Shown: positions 1-8,523 of the stretch, in pieces
How the letters are laid out: each line of letters starts with the position of its first letter
Numbering within the stretch: the stretch's first letter is position 1
NCBI RefSeq assembly: GCF_001751245.1
Contig: NZ_LJGU01000114.1
Location: 156,244 to 220,243, forward strand
Direction: 5' to 3'
DNA length: 64,000 nt
Source: Streptomyces oceani
Lineage (GTDB): Bacteria; Actinomycetota; Actinomycetes; Streptomycetales; Streptomycetaceae
Translations under genes and position numbers: made by a program
The notes under the pieces: generated by a model
Told to the model about the DNA's origin: nothing
Database searches by the model: none
The model's input: only the letters and a program-made list of their open reading frames with translations

Positions 1-1
1 G

Positions 2-862
2 CTCGCCAAGGTCATGGACGTCACGCCGGGTGGACTCAACAGACTGTTGCGCGTACTCGCGCACGAAGGCCTTCTCAGCCTCGACACGGAGACCGTCGGG
101 CTGACGCCCTTCGGCACCGTCCTGTTGGAGGACGCCGCCCACACCCGCCTGGACCGCCGCAACGGCTACTCCCGGCTGGACGACTCCTGGCCGGGACTGT
201 CACACACGCTGCGCACCGGCACCTCTGCCTTCGTGTACGAGAAGGGGCACGACTTCTGGGCCGAACTCGCCTCCGAGGAGCGCCTGAACCGTACCTTCGA
301 CGACGTGCTGAGCCACTGGACATCCCTGTGGTCGCCCCCCGCCGTCCGGCAACTGGCGCTCACCGACGAGCACGTCCTCGACATCGGCGGTGGCACTGGC
401 GCACTCCTCGGCCGGATCCTCACCGCCTACCCGCGCACCACGGGCACGCTGCTGGACCTACCGTCCACGGCCGAGCGCGGTCGCGCCGAACTCGCCGAAC
501 GGGGACTCGCCGAGCGCGTCCACATCGCGGCCCAGAGCTTCTTCGAAGTACTGCCCGACGACGCCGACGTCTACCTGCTGGCGCAGGTGCTGCACGACTG
601 GCCGGATCTGGAGTCCGTGGCCCTCCTGCGGCGGGTCGCACAGGCGGCGGGCGAGCGCCGGATCGCGCTGGTGGAGCGGATCAGCGGGGAAGACGACGAC
701 GAGCACGACGCGCTCTTCGATCTCCTGATGCACGCCGTGTTCGCCAGCGGGGAGCGCACCCTGGACGATTGGACCGGACTGGCCCGGCAGGCGGGACTGC
801 GGCTGGCCGGCACCACGCGGCTGCGGGAGAACCTTTTCATGATCGAACTGCGCGCGAGCTGA
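2..862 (+). CDS. SAM-dependent O-methyltransferase (5' end outside window)
   Basis: Transfers a methyl group from S-adenosylmethionine to a small-molecule hydroxyl; likely a cytosolic dimer of the AcnMT2 family (PF00891). The visible part starts inside the N-terminal winged-helix dimerisation domain, because the reading frame is open to the window edge and continues in family style before the first ATG at 14. Counting from that ATG, the glycine-rich SAM motif VLDIGGGTGA is at residues 121-130 and the family signature LLAQVLHDW at 188-196. The substrate cannot be read from the sequence. It ends 85 nt before a strong hairpin and is convergent with tRNA-Leu. Family call is firm; the true start and the role (natural product or other) are unknown. 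Confidence 0.85.
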   Translation, partial: LAKVMDVTPGGLNRLLRVLAHEGLLSLDTETVGLTPFGTVLLEDAAHTRLDRRNGYSRLDDSWPGLSHTLRTGTSAFVYEKGHDFWAELASEERLNRTFDDVLSHWTSLWSPPAVRQLALTDEHVLDIGGGTGALLGRILTAYPRTTGTLLDLPSTAERGRAELAERGLAERVHIAAQSFFEVLPDDADVYLLAQVLHDWPDLESVALLRRVAQAAGERRIALVERISGEDDDEHDALFDLLMHAVFASGERTLDDWTGLARQAGLRLAGTTRLRENLFMIELRAS

Positions 863-947
863 CAAGGACACCCACACACCGCGGGACAGGGGTCCGTCCA
901 GGCCACGCTTGAGCCCGGCGTCTGGGGCCCGCGCGTGACGTAACCCG

Positions 948-983
948 TTCCGGTTGTTCCCCGTGCGCGGGGAACAACCGGAA
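948..983. terminator. 15-bp perfect stem hairpin, bidirectional terminator
   Basis: Arms 948-962 and 969-983 are perfectly complementary (15 bp) around a 6-nt loop. It lies between the convergent methyltransferase gene and tRNA-Leu, so it can terminate both. No T-run follows, as is usual in high-GC actinomycetes. Confidence 0.7.
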
Positions 984-1038
984 GGAGGCAGGGTGGAGCG
1001 CGGCTCGCTGTCATGCGTTCCCGCACGAGTCTGGTAAG

Positions 1039-1123
1039 TGTCCGAGGGGGGACTTGAACCCCCACGCCCGATAAAGGGCACTAGCACCTCAAGCTAGCGC
1101 GTCTGCCATTCCGCCACCCGGAC
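1039..1123 (-). tRNA. tRNA-Leu (anticodon GAG)
   Basis: Read on the minus strand this is an 85-nt class II tRNA. The 7-bp acceptor stem starts GTCCGGG and pairs with CCTCGGAC at the 3' side (one G-U pair), with A73 as discriminator. The anticodon stem CTAGC/GCTAG encloses the loop TTGAGGT, which places GAG at positions 34-36. A long variable arm follows and the T loop reads GTTCAAGTC. CCA is not encoded. Decodes CUC (and CUU). Confidence 0.95.
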
Positions 1124-1124
1124 A

Positions 1125-1163
1125 GGTGTCGCGACCCGGACGCCGCCGTGTCGCCGAGACACC
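1125..1163. terminator. bulged hairpin between tRNA-Leu and the ebo-like operon
   Basis: Arms GGTGTC (1125-1130) and GACACC (1158-1163) pair, and an inner GCGA/TCGC pairing continues after a 3-nt bulge. It lies just upstream of the tRNA and 128 nt after the stop of the minus-strand operon, so it may end that operon. Weak evidence. Confidence 0.3.
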
Positions 1164-1290
1164 ATAACAAGTCGTGCGGGCTCCCCTCACCTCAGTTCCC
1201 CCGTTCTCCGGACGCGGACGCGGATCTGACCTCGCGGGCGGCGCCAATCGCGCCAGACTGCACGGTAGCGCCCCGAGAGGCTCGCCCTCG

Positions 1291-2373
1291 TCAGTCCCGC
1301 CCGCAGGTACGCAACGCGCGCAGGTGCTGGCTGGAGCGGCGGGCCGTGCTGAGCGAGCCGGCGGGGTTCGCCTCCGGGTCGACGGCGTCGTCACGTTCCA
1401 CCGCCCAGTGGTGCCGGCGTCGGTGGCCCGGAAGCCGGCCGACCTCGCTGAGGAAGTGCTGGTAGTCGATGTCGCCGTCGCCGACGTCGGTCATCCGGTA
1501 GCCGTCCGGGAGGTCCTCGTCGTGCTCCCCGTCCTTGACGTGGAAGAGCGGGAACCGGTCCGGCGCCGCCCGCACGTAGTCCAGCGGCTCGAACGGCGCC
1601 GGGCTGCCGTCCGGCCGTACGCTGTACTTGTGCTGCCCGGCGAAGGCCCAGTAGATGTCCATCTCCAGGTACACCAGCTCCGGGTCGGTCTCCTCCAGCA
1701 GCAGGTCGTAGAGCCGTACGTCCGGGCGGTCGGTGGCGAAGCCGAACTCGTCGGCGTGGTTGTGCTGGTAGAACTTCAGGCCGCGGGCCCGGGCCGCCGC
1801 GCCGTACACGTTGAACTCCTCGGCCGCGCGCTTCCACGCGTCGACGGTGTCACCGTAGCGGTTCGGGCTCGACGGGGTGCCGACGTGGGTCAGGCCGAGG
1901 GCCTGCGCGTCGTCGAGGACCTGTTCCAGTCGGGTGGCGAAGGTGTACGCGTCCGGGTCACCGCCGTCGGCGTGGTAGCCGACGTGGCTGCCGAGGCCGC
2001 GTAGCCCGTTGTCCCGCAGCAGCCGGTGCAGTTGGCGCAGGCTGATCTCGCCGGTGCCCTGGGTGTAGCCGGCGAACTCCACCTCGTCGTAGTGCTGGCG
2101 GGCCAGTTCCTCGAAGAGCGGCCCGAAGCCGATGGACCGCACCTGGTCCCGCAGGGTGTAGAGCTGGATGCCGAGCCGCCCGGGCGGCAGCACGGGGCGT
2201 CCGTGGCCGCGAGCGGACGGGCTCGTCGAGGCGCCGTCCGCGGCGCGGGCGGTTCCGGCGCCCAGTTCCGTACCCAACAGAGAGGCCGCGGTGGCGCCGG
2301 CGGCGACGCCGAGGAGGCCACGGCGGCGGAGTCTGCGGGTCAGGTCCGGGCGGGGCGTGGGACGTCGGGTCAT
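1291..2373 (-). CDS. Tat-exported sugar phosphate isomerase/epimerase (TIM barrel)
   Basis: A 360-residue xylose-isomerase-like TIM-barrel protein (AP endonuclease 2 fold), predicted to act outside the membrane. The N-terminus has a twin-arginine signal: RRLRRRGLLG, then an Ala-rich hydrophobic stretch and a likely cleavage after TARA. Barrel segments include LGIQLYTLRDQ, the metal-site-like FYQHNHADEFG and LFHVKDGEHD. The start is ATG at 2373, preceded by GGAGG, and overlaps the eboF-like stop by 4 nt (ATGA), so it is the last gene of the operon starting at 9623. Such secreted isomerase-like proteins often act on keto-sugars or glycosides, but the substrate here is unknown. Fold and export are well supported; chemistry is inference. 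Confidence 0.85.
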   Translation of the reverse strand: MTRRPTPRPDLTRRLRRRGLLGVAAGATAASLLGTELGAGTARAADGASTSPSARGHGRPVLPPGRLGIQLYTLRDQVRSIGFGPLFEELARQHYDEVEFAGYTQGTGEISLRQLHRLLRDNGLRGLGSHVGYHADGGDPDAYTFATRLEQVLDDAQALGLTHVGTPSSPNRYGDTVDAWKRAAEEFNVYGAAARARGLKFYQHNHADEFGFATDRPDVRLYDLLLEETDPELVYLEMDIYWAFAGQHKYSVRPDGSPAPFEPLDYVRAAPDRFPLFHVKDGEHDEDLPDGYRMTDVGDGDIDYQHFLSEVGRLPGHRRRHHWAVERDDAVDPEANPAGSLSTARRSSQHLRALRTCGRD

Positions 2374-3878
2374 GGGGTGCCTCCGGTGGTGTGTCGGGTG
2401 GACGGGATGGCGTCGGTGGACGGGACGGTCGCGGTGTGCGGGGCGCTGACCGGCTCGGCCCGTAGGCCGGCGAGGTCCAGCAGCAGTCGCTTGACCTCGG
2501 TGGCCGCCACCGACTCGGGTACGGCGCCGGGTCGGGAGCAGAGCAGCACCGGCCCCTCCGCCGCGTCGTCCGGCAGCCTGCCGTGGCTGCCGCCCAGGGG
2601 GCTGGGGTCGAGCGGCACGACCGCCATCCGGTAGCGCATGCCGGTCTTCTTCCGGGCGAGCGCGGTGGCGGCGCGCAGCCGCACGTACGGGTCGTGCGGG
2701 TCCAGGAACAGCTCGACCGGGTCGTAGCCGGGTTTCCGGTGGATCTCCACCAGCCGGGCGAAGTCCGGGGCCCGGTCGTCGTCCAGCCAGTAGTAGTACG
2801 TGAACCACGCGCCCGGTTCGGCGACCGCGACGAGCTCGCCGGCTCGGGGATGGTCCAGGCCGTACGCCTTCTTGCCCCGCTCGTCCAGGAGTTCGCCGAC
2901 GCCGTCGAGCCCGGCGAGCGCGGCTCGCGCCGCCGGCAGGTCGGCCGGGCGGCGGACGTAGACGTGCGCGAGCTGGTGGTCGGCGACGGCGAACGCCCGG
3001 GAGGTGGTGGGGTCCAGGTACTCCATGCCGTCCTGGGTGTGCACCTCGAGCAGGCCGGCCTCGCGCAGCGCCCGGTTGAGGTGCACGGGCCGGTTGACGG
3101 GGGTGATGCCGTACTCCGACAGCGCGACGACGGTACGGCCCTCGGCGGCGGCGTCGGCCAGCAGCGGGGCGAGCGCGGCGTCCAGGGCGGTTGCGGCGGC
3201 ACGGGCCCGCGGGTCGTCGGGGCCGTACCGCTGGAGGTCGTAGTCCAGGTGCGGGACATAGCACAGCGCCAGGTCGGGGTGCCGGGTGCGCAGGATGTGG
3301 CGGGTGGCGTCGATGATCCACCGCGAGGAGGTCAGCCCGGCGTGCGGGCCCCAGAAGGTGAACAGCGGGAAGGTGCCGAGGACTTCCTCGAGTTCGTCGT
3401 GCAGGGCCGGCGGTCGGGTGTAGCAGTCCGGCTCCTTGCGGCCGTCGGCGTAGTAGACCGGGCGGGGCGTGACGGTCCAGTCGGTGTCCGCGCCCATGGC
3501 GTACCACCAGCAGATGTTGGCGACGGTGTAGCCGGGGTGGGCGGCACGGGCGGCGTCCCACAGCTTCTCGCCGCCCACCAGCGCGTTGTGCTGCCGCCAG
3601 AGCAGCACCTCGCCCAGCTCCCGGAAGTACCAGCCGTTGCCGACGATGCCGTGCCCGGAGGGCGGCAGCCCGGTGAGGAAGGTGGACTGGGCGGCGCAGG
3701 TGACCGCCGGCAGGACGGTGCCCAGCGCCGCCTGCGAGCCGCTCTCGGCCAGCGACCGCAGGTGCGGCATGTGGGCCAGCAGCCGTGGGGTGAGGCCGAC
3801 GACGTCGAGTACGAGCAACGGCTGCGGGGCGTCGCCACCGGACGAGGCGGAGGGCGTATTCGGGTCGGATGGCGTCAC
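2370..3878 (-). CDS. eboF: EboF-like type I phosphodiesterase / nucleotide pyrophosphatase
   Basis: A 502-residue protein of the alkaline phosphatase superfamily (PF01663). Visible signs are the metal-binding start LLVLDVVGLTP, the nucleophile region VLPAVTCAAQSTFLTG with a Thr candidate, GHGIVGNGWY, and later SEYGITPVNRP and FTYYYWLDDDRAPDFA. There is no signal peptide. In cyanobacterial and other ebo operons, eboF is a phosphodiesterase of this type; its substrate is unknown. The start GTG at 3878 overlaps the eboE stop (GTGA), and the stop overlaps the next ATG (ATGA), so it is translationally coupled on both sides. A longer open frame extends upstream, but it only shadows eboE. Superfamily call is firm; the Ebo assignment rests on the neighbours. 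Confidence 0.82.
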   Translation of the reverse strand: MTPSDPNTPSASSGGDAPQPLLVLDVVGLTPRLLAHMPHLRSLAESGSQAALGTVLPAVTCAAQSTFLTGLPPSGHGIVGNGWYFRELGEVLLWRQHNALVGGEKLWDAARAAHPGYTVANICWWYAMGADTDWTVTPRPVYYADGRKEPDCYTRPPALHDELEEVLGTFPLFTFWGPHAGLTSSRWIIDATRHILRTRHPDLALCYVPHLDYDLQRYGPDDPRARAAATALDAALAPLLADAAAEGRTVVALSEYGITPVNRPVHLNRALREAGLLEVHTQDGMEYLDPTTSRAFAVADHQLAHVYVRRPADLPAARAALAGLDGVGELLDERGKKAYGLDHPRAGELVAVAEPGAWFTYYYWLDDDRAPDFARLVEIHRKPGYDPVELFLDPHDPYVRLRAATALARKKTGMRYRMAVVPLDPSPLGGSHGRLPDDAAEGPVLLCSRPGAVPESVAATEVKRLLLDLAGLRAEPVSAPHTATVPSTDAIPSTRHTTGGTP

Positions 3879-5137
3879 GGCAGCTCCTTGAGGCCGAGGT
3901 CGGCGAGCAGGTCCCGGGCGACGGCGAGTTCGGCCGCGATGCCGTCGGCGAGCTGTGCGCGGGTGCGGGGGCGTAGCCCTTCCGGCAGGGCCTGCCAGGT
4001 GTACGTCTCGACTTCGAGGTGGTGGGTCAGCGGTCGCGGCCCGCCGAGCAGTTCGGTCAGGGTGTCCCGCAGCACGGACAGGGTGGCCGTCAGTGGCGGG
4101 CGTAACGGCGCGTGCAGCGGCACGTGGAAGTGCGCGCGCCAGGGCACCTCGGTGGGCAGGGCGCCCGGGGTGAGGGCGGCGTCCAGGTCGTCGGTGCCGG
4201 TCAGACCAGGCAGGCCGGTCTGGCCGGTCGGAGCCGCCGGGCCGCCCTGAAGCGCCGGTCCGTCTCCAGCCACCTCGTCGCTCCGGGCCGCCGGGTCGAC
4301 CGCCGCCCGGGTCTGGTGCAGGAAGCGCGGCTCGGCGTACTCGGCGAGCGCGGCTCGTACGTCCGCGCGCCGTGGCTCCTGGGCGTGCAGGGCGGCGGAC
4401 AGCTGTGCCTTGACGACGGGGACGCCGGCCCCGGCGAGCGCGGTCAGCGCGGTGCTGGGGTCCTCGAAGGCGGTGGCGAGGTGGCAGGTGTCCAGACACA
4501 GGCCGAGGCGACGGGCGGGTGGCGCGTGCGCGTCGGTGAGCACGGCGACGGCCTGGTCGGTGGTCTCCACGACACAGCCGGGTTCGGGCTCCAGGCCGAC
4601 CCGGATACTGCGCCCGGTCAGCTCCTCCAGGGCGTCCAACCGCCCGGCGAGGGTGTTCAGTTGGTGTAGCGCGGTACGACGGTCGTGCTCGGTGAAGCCG
4701 GTGCGCCAGGCGAGCGGGAGGGTGGATACGGTGCCCTCGCGTACGTCGTCCGGGAGCAGCCCGGCCAGCAGTCGCGCGAGATCGACGGTGTGGTCCAGGC
4801 GGGCGCTCTCGGTCCAGTCGGGGCGGTAGACGCGATGCTTGACGGTCTCGGCGCCGAAGCCCTCGTACGGGAAGCCGTTGAGGGTGACCACCTCGAGTCC
4901 GCGGGCGTCCAAGGCGGCGCGCAGCCGGCGCAGCGCGGCCGGGTCGGCGGTCAGTTCCCGCGCCGCCGCGCGGGCCAGCCACAGGCCGATGCCGAGCCGG
5001 TCCCGGTGCAGCCGGCGACGCACGGGTTCGGCGTGGTCGGCGAGTTGCCGCAGGACGCCGTCCAGGTCCTCGGCGGCGTGCACGTTGGTGCAGTACGCGA
5101 GGTGGACGGTGCTGCCGTCGGGGTGCCGGAAGCGCAT
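3875..5137 (-). CDS. eboE: Metabolite traffic protein EboE (TIM-barrel)
   Basis: A 420-residue xylose-isomerase-like TIM-barrel protein of the EboE family. The start MRFRHPDGSTVHLAYCTNVH is the family's characteristic N-terminus. Further family blocks are LNGFPYEGFGAETVKHRVYRP, VGLEPEPGCVVETTD, LGLCLDTCHLATAFED (metal-type Cys/His/Asp) and WRAHFHVPLH. In cyanobacteria the ebo operon is needed to move a scytonemin precursor to the periplasm; the reaction of EboE itself is not known. ATG at 5137 lies 2 nt after the eboB stop. A Gly/Pro-rich linker of about 40 residues sits near residue 290. Identification is strong by sequence and by its EboA/EboB neighbours. Confidence 0.9.
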   Translation of the reverse strand: MRFRHPDGSTVHLAYCTNVHAAEDLDGVLRQLADHAEPVRRRLHRDRLGIGLWLARAAARELTADPAALRRLRAALDARGLEVVTLNGFPYEGFGAETVKHRVYRPDWTESARLDHTVDLARLLAGLLPDDVREGTVSTLPLAWRTGFTEHDRRTALHQLNTLAGRLDALEELTGRSIRVGLEPEPGCVVETTDQAVAVLTDAHAPPARRLGLCLDTCHLATAFEDPSTALTALAGAGVPVVKAQLSAALHAQEPRRADVRAALAEYAEPRFLHQTRAAVDPAARSDEVAGDGPALQGGPAAPTGQTGLPGLTGTDDLDAALTPGALPTEVPWRAHFHVPLHAPLRPPLTATLSVLRDTLTELLGGPRPLTHHLEVETYTWQALPEGLRPRTRAQLADGIAAELAVARDLLADLGLKELP

Positions 5138-5139
5138 GG

Positions 5140-5994
5140 TCAGTCCCCGCCGCGGAGCACGGAGTTGCCTTCGTGGCTGCTGTCCGGCGCGGGCAGCCGC
5201 AGGTCGAGCCGGCCGCTGAGACCGTAGAAGGCGACCGGGTTGCGCCACAGCACCTGGTCGACCTCGTCCTCGTGGTGGCCGGCCGCCAGCATGGCGTCAC
5301 CGACTCGGCGGGTCTTCAGCGGATCGCTGCGGCCCCAGTCGGCGGCGGAGTTGACGAGTATCCGGTCCTGGCAGGAGGCGTACTCGGCGAGCAGGGTCAC
5401 CATGCGCCGCTCGTCCATCTTGGTGTGCGGATAGATGGAGAAGCCGAGCCAGCAGCCGCTGTCGGCCGCGGCGGCGACGGTGGTCTCGTTGAGGTGGTCG
5501 AGCAGCACACGTTCCGGCGGCAGCGCCGATTCCCGTACGAGATCCAGGGTGCGGGCCAGCCCGGCGGCCTTGTCCCGGTGCGGGGTGTGCACGAGGGCGG
5601 GCAGGCCGTGTTGGGCGGCGAGGTCGAGTTGGGCGGCGAGCGCGGCGTCCTCGGCGGGGGTCATGGCGTCGTAGCCGATCTCGCCGACGGCGACGACGGA
5701 GTCCTTGAGCAGGTAGCGCGGCAGGGTGTCCAACACGGGGGCGCAGCGGGGGTCGTTGGCCTCCTTCGGATTCAGCGCGAGGGTGCAGTGGTGGACGATG
5801 CCGTGCTGGGCGGCGCGAAAGGGCTCCCAGCCGAGTAGCGAGTCGAAGTAGTCGTGGAAGCTGTCGGGCGAGGTGCGGGGCTGCCCGAGCCAGAAGGCGG
5901 GTTCGACGACGGCTCGCACCCCGGCGGCGTGCATCGCGACGTAGTCGTCGGTGGTGCGGGAGGTCATGTGGATGTGCGGGTCGAAGAGGCGCAT
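5140..5994 (-). CDS. eboB: EboB-like TatD-family metal-dependent hydrolase
   Basis: A 284-residue amidohydrolase-fold protein of the TatD group. Metal-site residues are visible: the HxH in LFDPHIHMTSRTTDDY near the N-terminus, His in LVHTPHRDKAAG, His in VLLDHLNETT and Asp in NSAADWGRSDP. TatD relatives are metal-dependent nucleases or hydrolases, but EboB members act in the ebo pathway on an unknown substrate. The start ATG at 5994 overlaps the eboA stop by one base (TGATG). A longer open frame upstream covers eboA antiparallel codons and is not used. Good family support; function within the operon is inference. Confidence 0.88.
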   Translation of the reverse strand: MRLFDPHIHMTSRTTDDYVAMHAAGVRAVVEPAFWLGQPRTSPDSFHDYFDSLLGWEPFRAAQHGIVHHCTLALNPKEANDPRCAPVLDTLPRYLLKDSVVAVGEIGYDAMTPAEDAALAAQLDLAAQHGLPALVHTPHRDKAAGLARTLDLVRESALPPERVLLDHLNETTVAAAADSGCWLGFSIYPHTKMDERRMVTLLAEYASCQDRILVNSAADWGRSDPLKTRRVGDAMLAAGHHEDEVDQVLWRNPVAFYGLSGRLDLRLPAPDSSHEGNSVLRGGD

Positions 5995-6722
5995 CAGGAC
6001 TCCTTCCCGGTGAGCGTCAGCACGTGGCACAGGTCCGTGGGGACGTCCCGGCCGGCCGCGGTGCGTTCGGCGGCGTAGTCGGCGAGCATCCGGGCCAGTT
6101 CGCGGTCGCCGGCGGCGCGCCGGGACAGTGCGCTGATCGCCGCCACGGGTATCCCGGTGAACAGGCACTTCAGGACCGCCTGCCGCCAGGCGGGCGGGTC
6201 AAGGTGGGTGGCGGCGTACGGGCCGAGGGCGGCAGCGATCAGCCGGGTGTCGTTGGTCCGCAGCGCGTCCGTCACCAGGTGCAGGGCCTCCGGTCCGGCG
6301 GTCAGGTGGGGCAACGCGCGCAGCACGGCGCGGCGTTCGGCGCCGGTGCCGCGGGTGTAGAGCCGGGTGAGGGTCCCGGTGCGGACGCCGGCGGCGTGCA
6401 GCAGCAGGACCCGGGCCACGGTGGCGGGGTCGTCAGGGGCGCCAGCGTTGTCAGGGGTGTCAGGGATGTCAGAGTCGCCGGGTGCCTGCGGTCCCACGGC
6501 CTCCGGTTTCGTACGGCGGCAGCGGCGCCCGGCGGCGGCGAAGTGCGCCTCCCAGGCCGGTAGCGGGGCCGGCCCGTCCGTGGCCGCGGGCTCGGGGCCG
6601 GCGCGCCGGACCTCGGCCAGGGCCTCGTCCAGCCAGTCCCTGCCGGCCGCGTCCGTACGACGGCACAGCCAGCGGTACGCCTCGTCGAGCAGCGGGTCCT
6701 CCCGGCCGCCGCCGGTCAGCAC
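5994..6722 (-). CDS. eboA: EboA domain protein
   Basis: A 242-residue protein with the EboA hallmark segment VLKCLFTGIPVAAISALSRR near residue 185, followed by a helical C-terminus. An Asp/Pro-rich linker (about residues 80-100) separates two helical parts. EboA has no known catalytic activity. The start is GTG at 6722, overlapping the preceding isomerase stop by 7 nt; the stop overlaps the eboB ATG. Immediate context with EboB and EboE makes the identification solid. No signal peptide or membrane segment is visible, so a cytosolic role is likely. Confidence 0.85.
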   Translation of the reverse strand: MLTGGGREDPLLDEAYRWLCRRTDAAGRDWLDEALAEVRRAGPEPAATDGPAPLPAWEAHFAAAGRRCRRTKPEAVGPQAPGDSDIPDTPDNAGAPDDPATVARVLLLHAAGVRTGTLTRLYTRGTGAERRAVLRALPHLTAGPEALHLVTDALRTNDTRLIAAALGPYAATHLDPPAWRQAVLKCLFTGIPVAAISALSRRAAGDRELARMLADYAAERTAAGRDVPTDLCHVLTLTGKES

Positions 6723-7651
6723 CGCTGCTCCGGAGCGGTCGCGGCCGATTCCCGAGCGGCGGACTCACGTACGCCCTCCCGTACGGGCTGTTCGCACGCC
6801 GGGTCGGCCGCCCGCAGGAAAGGCAGCGAGGACGCCGCCAGCTCGGGTCCAGCGGGCGAGTGGCGAGGCAGTTCCACGGTGACCAGTCCCTCGTACGCGA
6901 CCTCGTGCAGCGCGGCCAGCACCGGCGGGAAGTCCATCTCGCCCTCCCCGAAGGGCAGGTGCTCGTGCCGGCCACGGCGCATGTCCTCGATCTGCACGTG
7001 CCGCAGCCAGGGGGCGCTGGCACGCACGCACTCGGCGGGCGGCAGCTCCTCCAGGCACTGGCAGTGCCCCAGATCGAGGGTCAGGCCGAGTCCCGGTGGC
7101 TCCCCCAGGGCGCGGCGCAGCCGGTGGAAGCCGGCCAGGTCCTCGACCAGATGGCCCGGTTCCGGTTCCAGCGCCACCGGCACGCCCAGCCGGTCCGCTT
7201 CCGCCAGCACGTCGCCGATCCCCTCCGTCAGTCGCCGCCACGCCGCCGTCTCGGAAGTGCCCGGCGGCGTACTCCCGCTGAAGCAGTGCAGGGCGGTGGC
7301 ACCGAGGTCGGCGGCCACCCGTACGGCGCGGCACAGCAGGTCGACGCGGGCCCGCCGGCCGTCCGGTTCGGGATCGAGCAGGCTGGGGCGGTGCTTGCGG
7401 CGCGGGTCGAGTACGTAGCGCGCGCCGGTCTCGACAGCGACCGACAATCCGTGCCGCTGGAGGGTTCCGGCCACCTCGGCGGTACGGCGCCGCAGGTCGG
7501 GGGCGAGCGGGTCCAGGTGCATGTGGTCGAGGGTCAGTCCGACGCCGGCGTAGCCGAGGTCGGCGAGCAGGGCCAGCGCGTCGGACAGCCGGAGATCGGC
7601 GAGGCCGTTGGTGCCGTAGGCCAGCCGCAGGGGAGATACGGGCTGCGTCAA
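6716..7651 (-). CDS. Sugar phosphate isomerase/epimerase family protein (cytosolic TIM barrel)
   Basis: A 311-residue xylose-isomerase-like TIM-barrel protein without a signal peptide. Barrel and metal-site blocks are LAYGTNGLADLRLSDAL at the N-terminus, GVGLTLDHMHLDP, ALHCFSGSTPPG, VALEPEPGHLVED, LTLDLGHCQC and WLRHVQIEDM. The likely start is TTG at 7651, which overlaps the UbiA stop (TTGA) and is preceded by AAGGTGAG at a good distance. Within an operon with inositol-3-phosphate synthase it may isomerise or cleave an inositol or keto-sugar compound, but this is inference. It is a second, distinct barrel protein besides EboE and the exported one at the operon end. Confidence 0.82.
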   Translation of the reverse strand: MTQPVSPLRLAYGTNGLADLRLSDALALLADLGYAGVGLTLDHMHLDPLAPDLRRRTAEVAGTLQRHGLSVAVETGARYVLDPRRKHRPSLLDPEPDGRRARVDLLCRAVRVAADLGATALHCFSGSTPPGTSETAAWRRLTEGIGDVLAEADRLGVPVALEPEPGHLVEDLAGFHRLRRALGEPPGLGLTLDLGHCQCLEELPPAECVRASAPWLRHVQIEDMRRGRHEHLPFGEGEMDFPPVLAALHEVAYEGLVTVELPRHSPAGPELAASSLPFLRAADPACEQPVREGVRESAARESAATAPEQRC

Positions 7652-8523
7652 GTCGGGCTCACCTTTCGGGAGAGTCGGCGGGCCAGCGGTAGCAGGGCGA
7701 GCAGCGTGGCCGCGGTGCGCGGCGCTCCGGCGCGCCCGGCGAGGGTGGCCTGCAGGGGGATCATGGCGCGGATGCCGCCGCCCACCGCCCGCTGGTAGAG
7801 CGGCGGTGAGGGGTTGAGCGCCGCGTGGGCGAGCGGCCGGGCCGCGGTGGCGAGATAGCCGGCGGCCAGCGCGGACGTGGCGTACGCGCCCGGTCCCGGG
7901 CGGCGCCCCGCGCCGTACGCCACCGCGGTCATCGTCCCGAGGGCGGCCAGCGGCAACGCGGTGGAACCCCCGGTGGTCTCCCGGCGCGAGACGGTGGTGA
8001 CGGCGAGGGTGTGCGCGCCCAGTAGCCCGGCGGCGTGCCGGGCCGTACGGGGCGCGGGCCCGCCAGCGGTCGCCGTCGCGCCGAGCAGCAGATCCAGCGC
8101 GCGGGCGGTGGCCATCGCGGTGGGGCCGGCGGCGGTGTGCTTGAGTCCGAGGTCGTACGCCCACACGGAACCGGCCAGCGCCGTGGCCACCCCGAGTGCC
8201 GGCCGGCCGGCGCACCCGGCGAGACCGAGCCCGGCGGCGGTCAGCGTGCCGGCGGCGGTGAGGGCGGCGGTCGGGCTGATCCGGCCGGACGGCAGCGGGC
8301 GCGTGGGGCGTTCGACACGGTCGATACGCCGGTCCGCCCAGTCGTTCAGCGTCATACCGGCCTCGTACAGGCACAGGGAGCTGCCGAGCGCCAGCGCGGT
8401 CCGCCGGTTCGCACCGCCACCGGTGGCGGCGGCACCCGCGAACGCGTCCCCGGGCACGCTGCACAGGGCCGAGACCCGCAGCAGTTGGGCCCAGGCGGCG
8501 GCACGACTCCGTCCGCCCGTCAC
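7648..8523 (-). CDS. eboC: EboC-like UbiA-family prenyltransferase
   Basis: A 291-residue integral membrane protein with about eight hydrophobic helices. The first UbiA aspartate motif is clear: NDWADRRID at residues 60-68, followed by RPTRPLPSG at 72-80. A second aspartate region, VWAYDLGLKHTA, is present. UbiA enzymes move a prenyl group from a polyprenyl diphosphate to an acceptor at the membrane; the acceptor in ebo systems is unknown. The start GTG at 8523 overlaps the synthase stop (GTGA). Gene order next to inositol-3-phosphate synthase raises the possibility of a prenylated cyclitol or sugar product (inference). Confidence 0.88.
   Translation of the reverse strand: MTGGRSRAAAWAQLLRVSALCSVPGDAFAGAAATGGGANRRTALALGSSLCLYEAGMTLNDWADRRIDRVERPTRPLPSGRISPTAALTAAGTLTAAGLGLAGCAGRPALGVATALAGSVWAYDLGLKHTAAGPTAMATARALDLLLGATATAGGPAPRTARHAAGLLGAHTLAVTTVSRRETTGGSTALPLAALGTMTAVAYGAGRRPGPGAYATSALAAGYLATAARPLAHAALNPSPPLYQRAVGGGIRAMIPLQATLAGRAGAPRTAATLLALLPLARRLSRKVSPT

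Noticed and set aside
948-983. Palindrome that looks like a type I-E CRISPR repeat (GGTTGTTCCCC, CGCGGGGAAC)
   Set aside because: Only one copy, no spacer array and no cas genes; its place between convergent genes fits a terminator.
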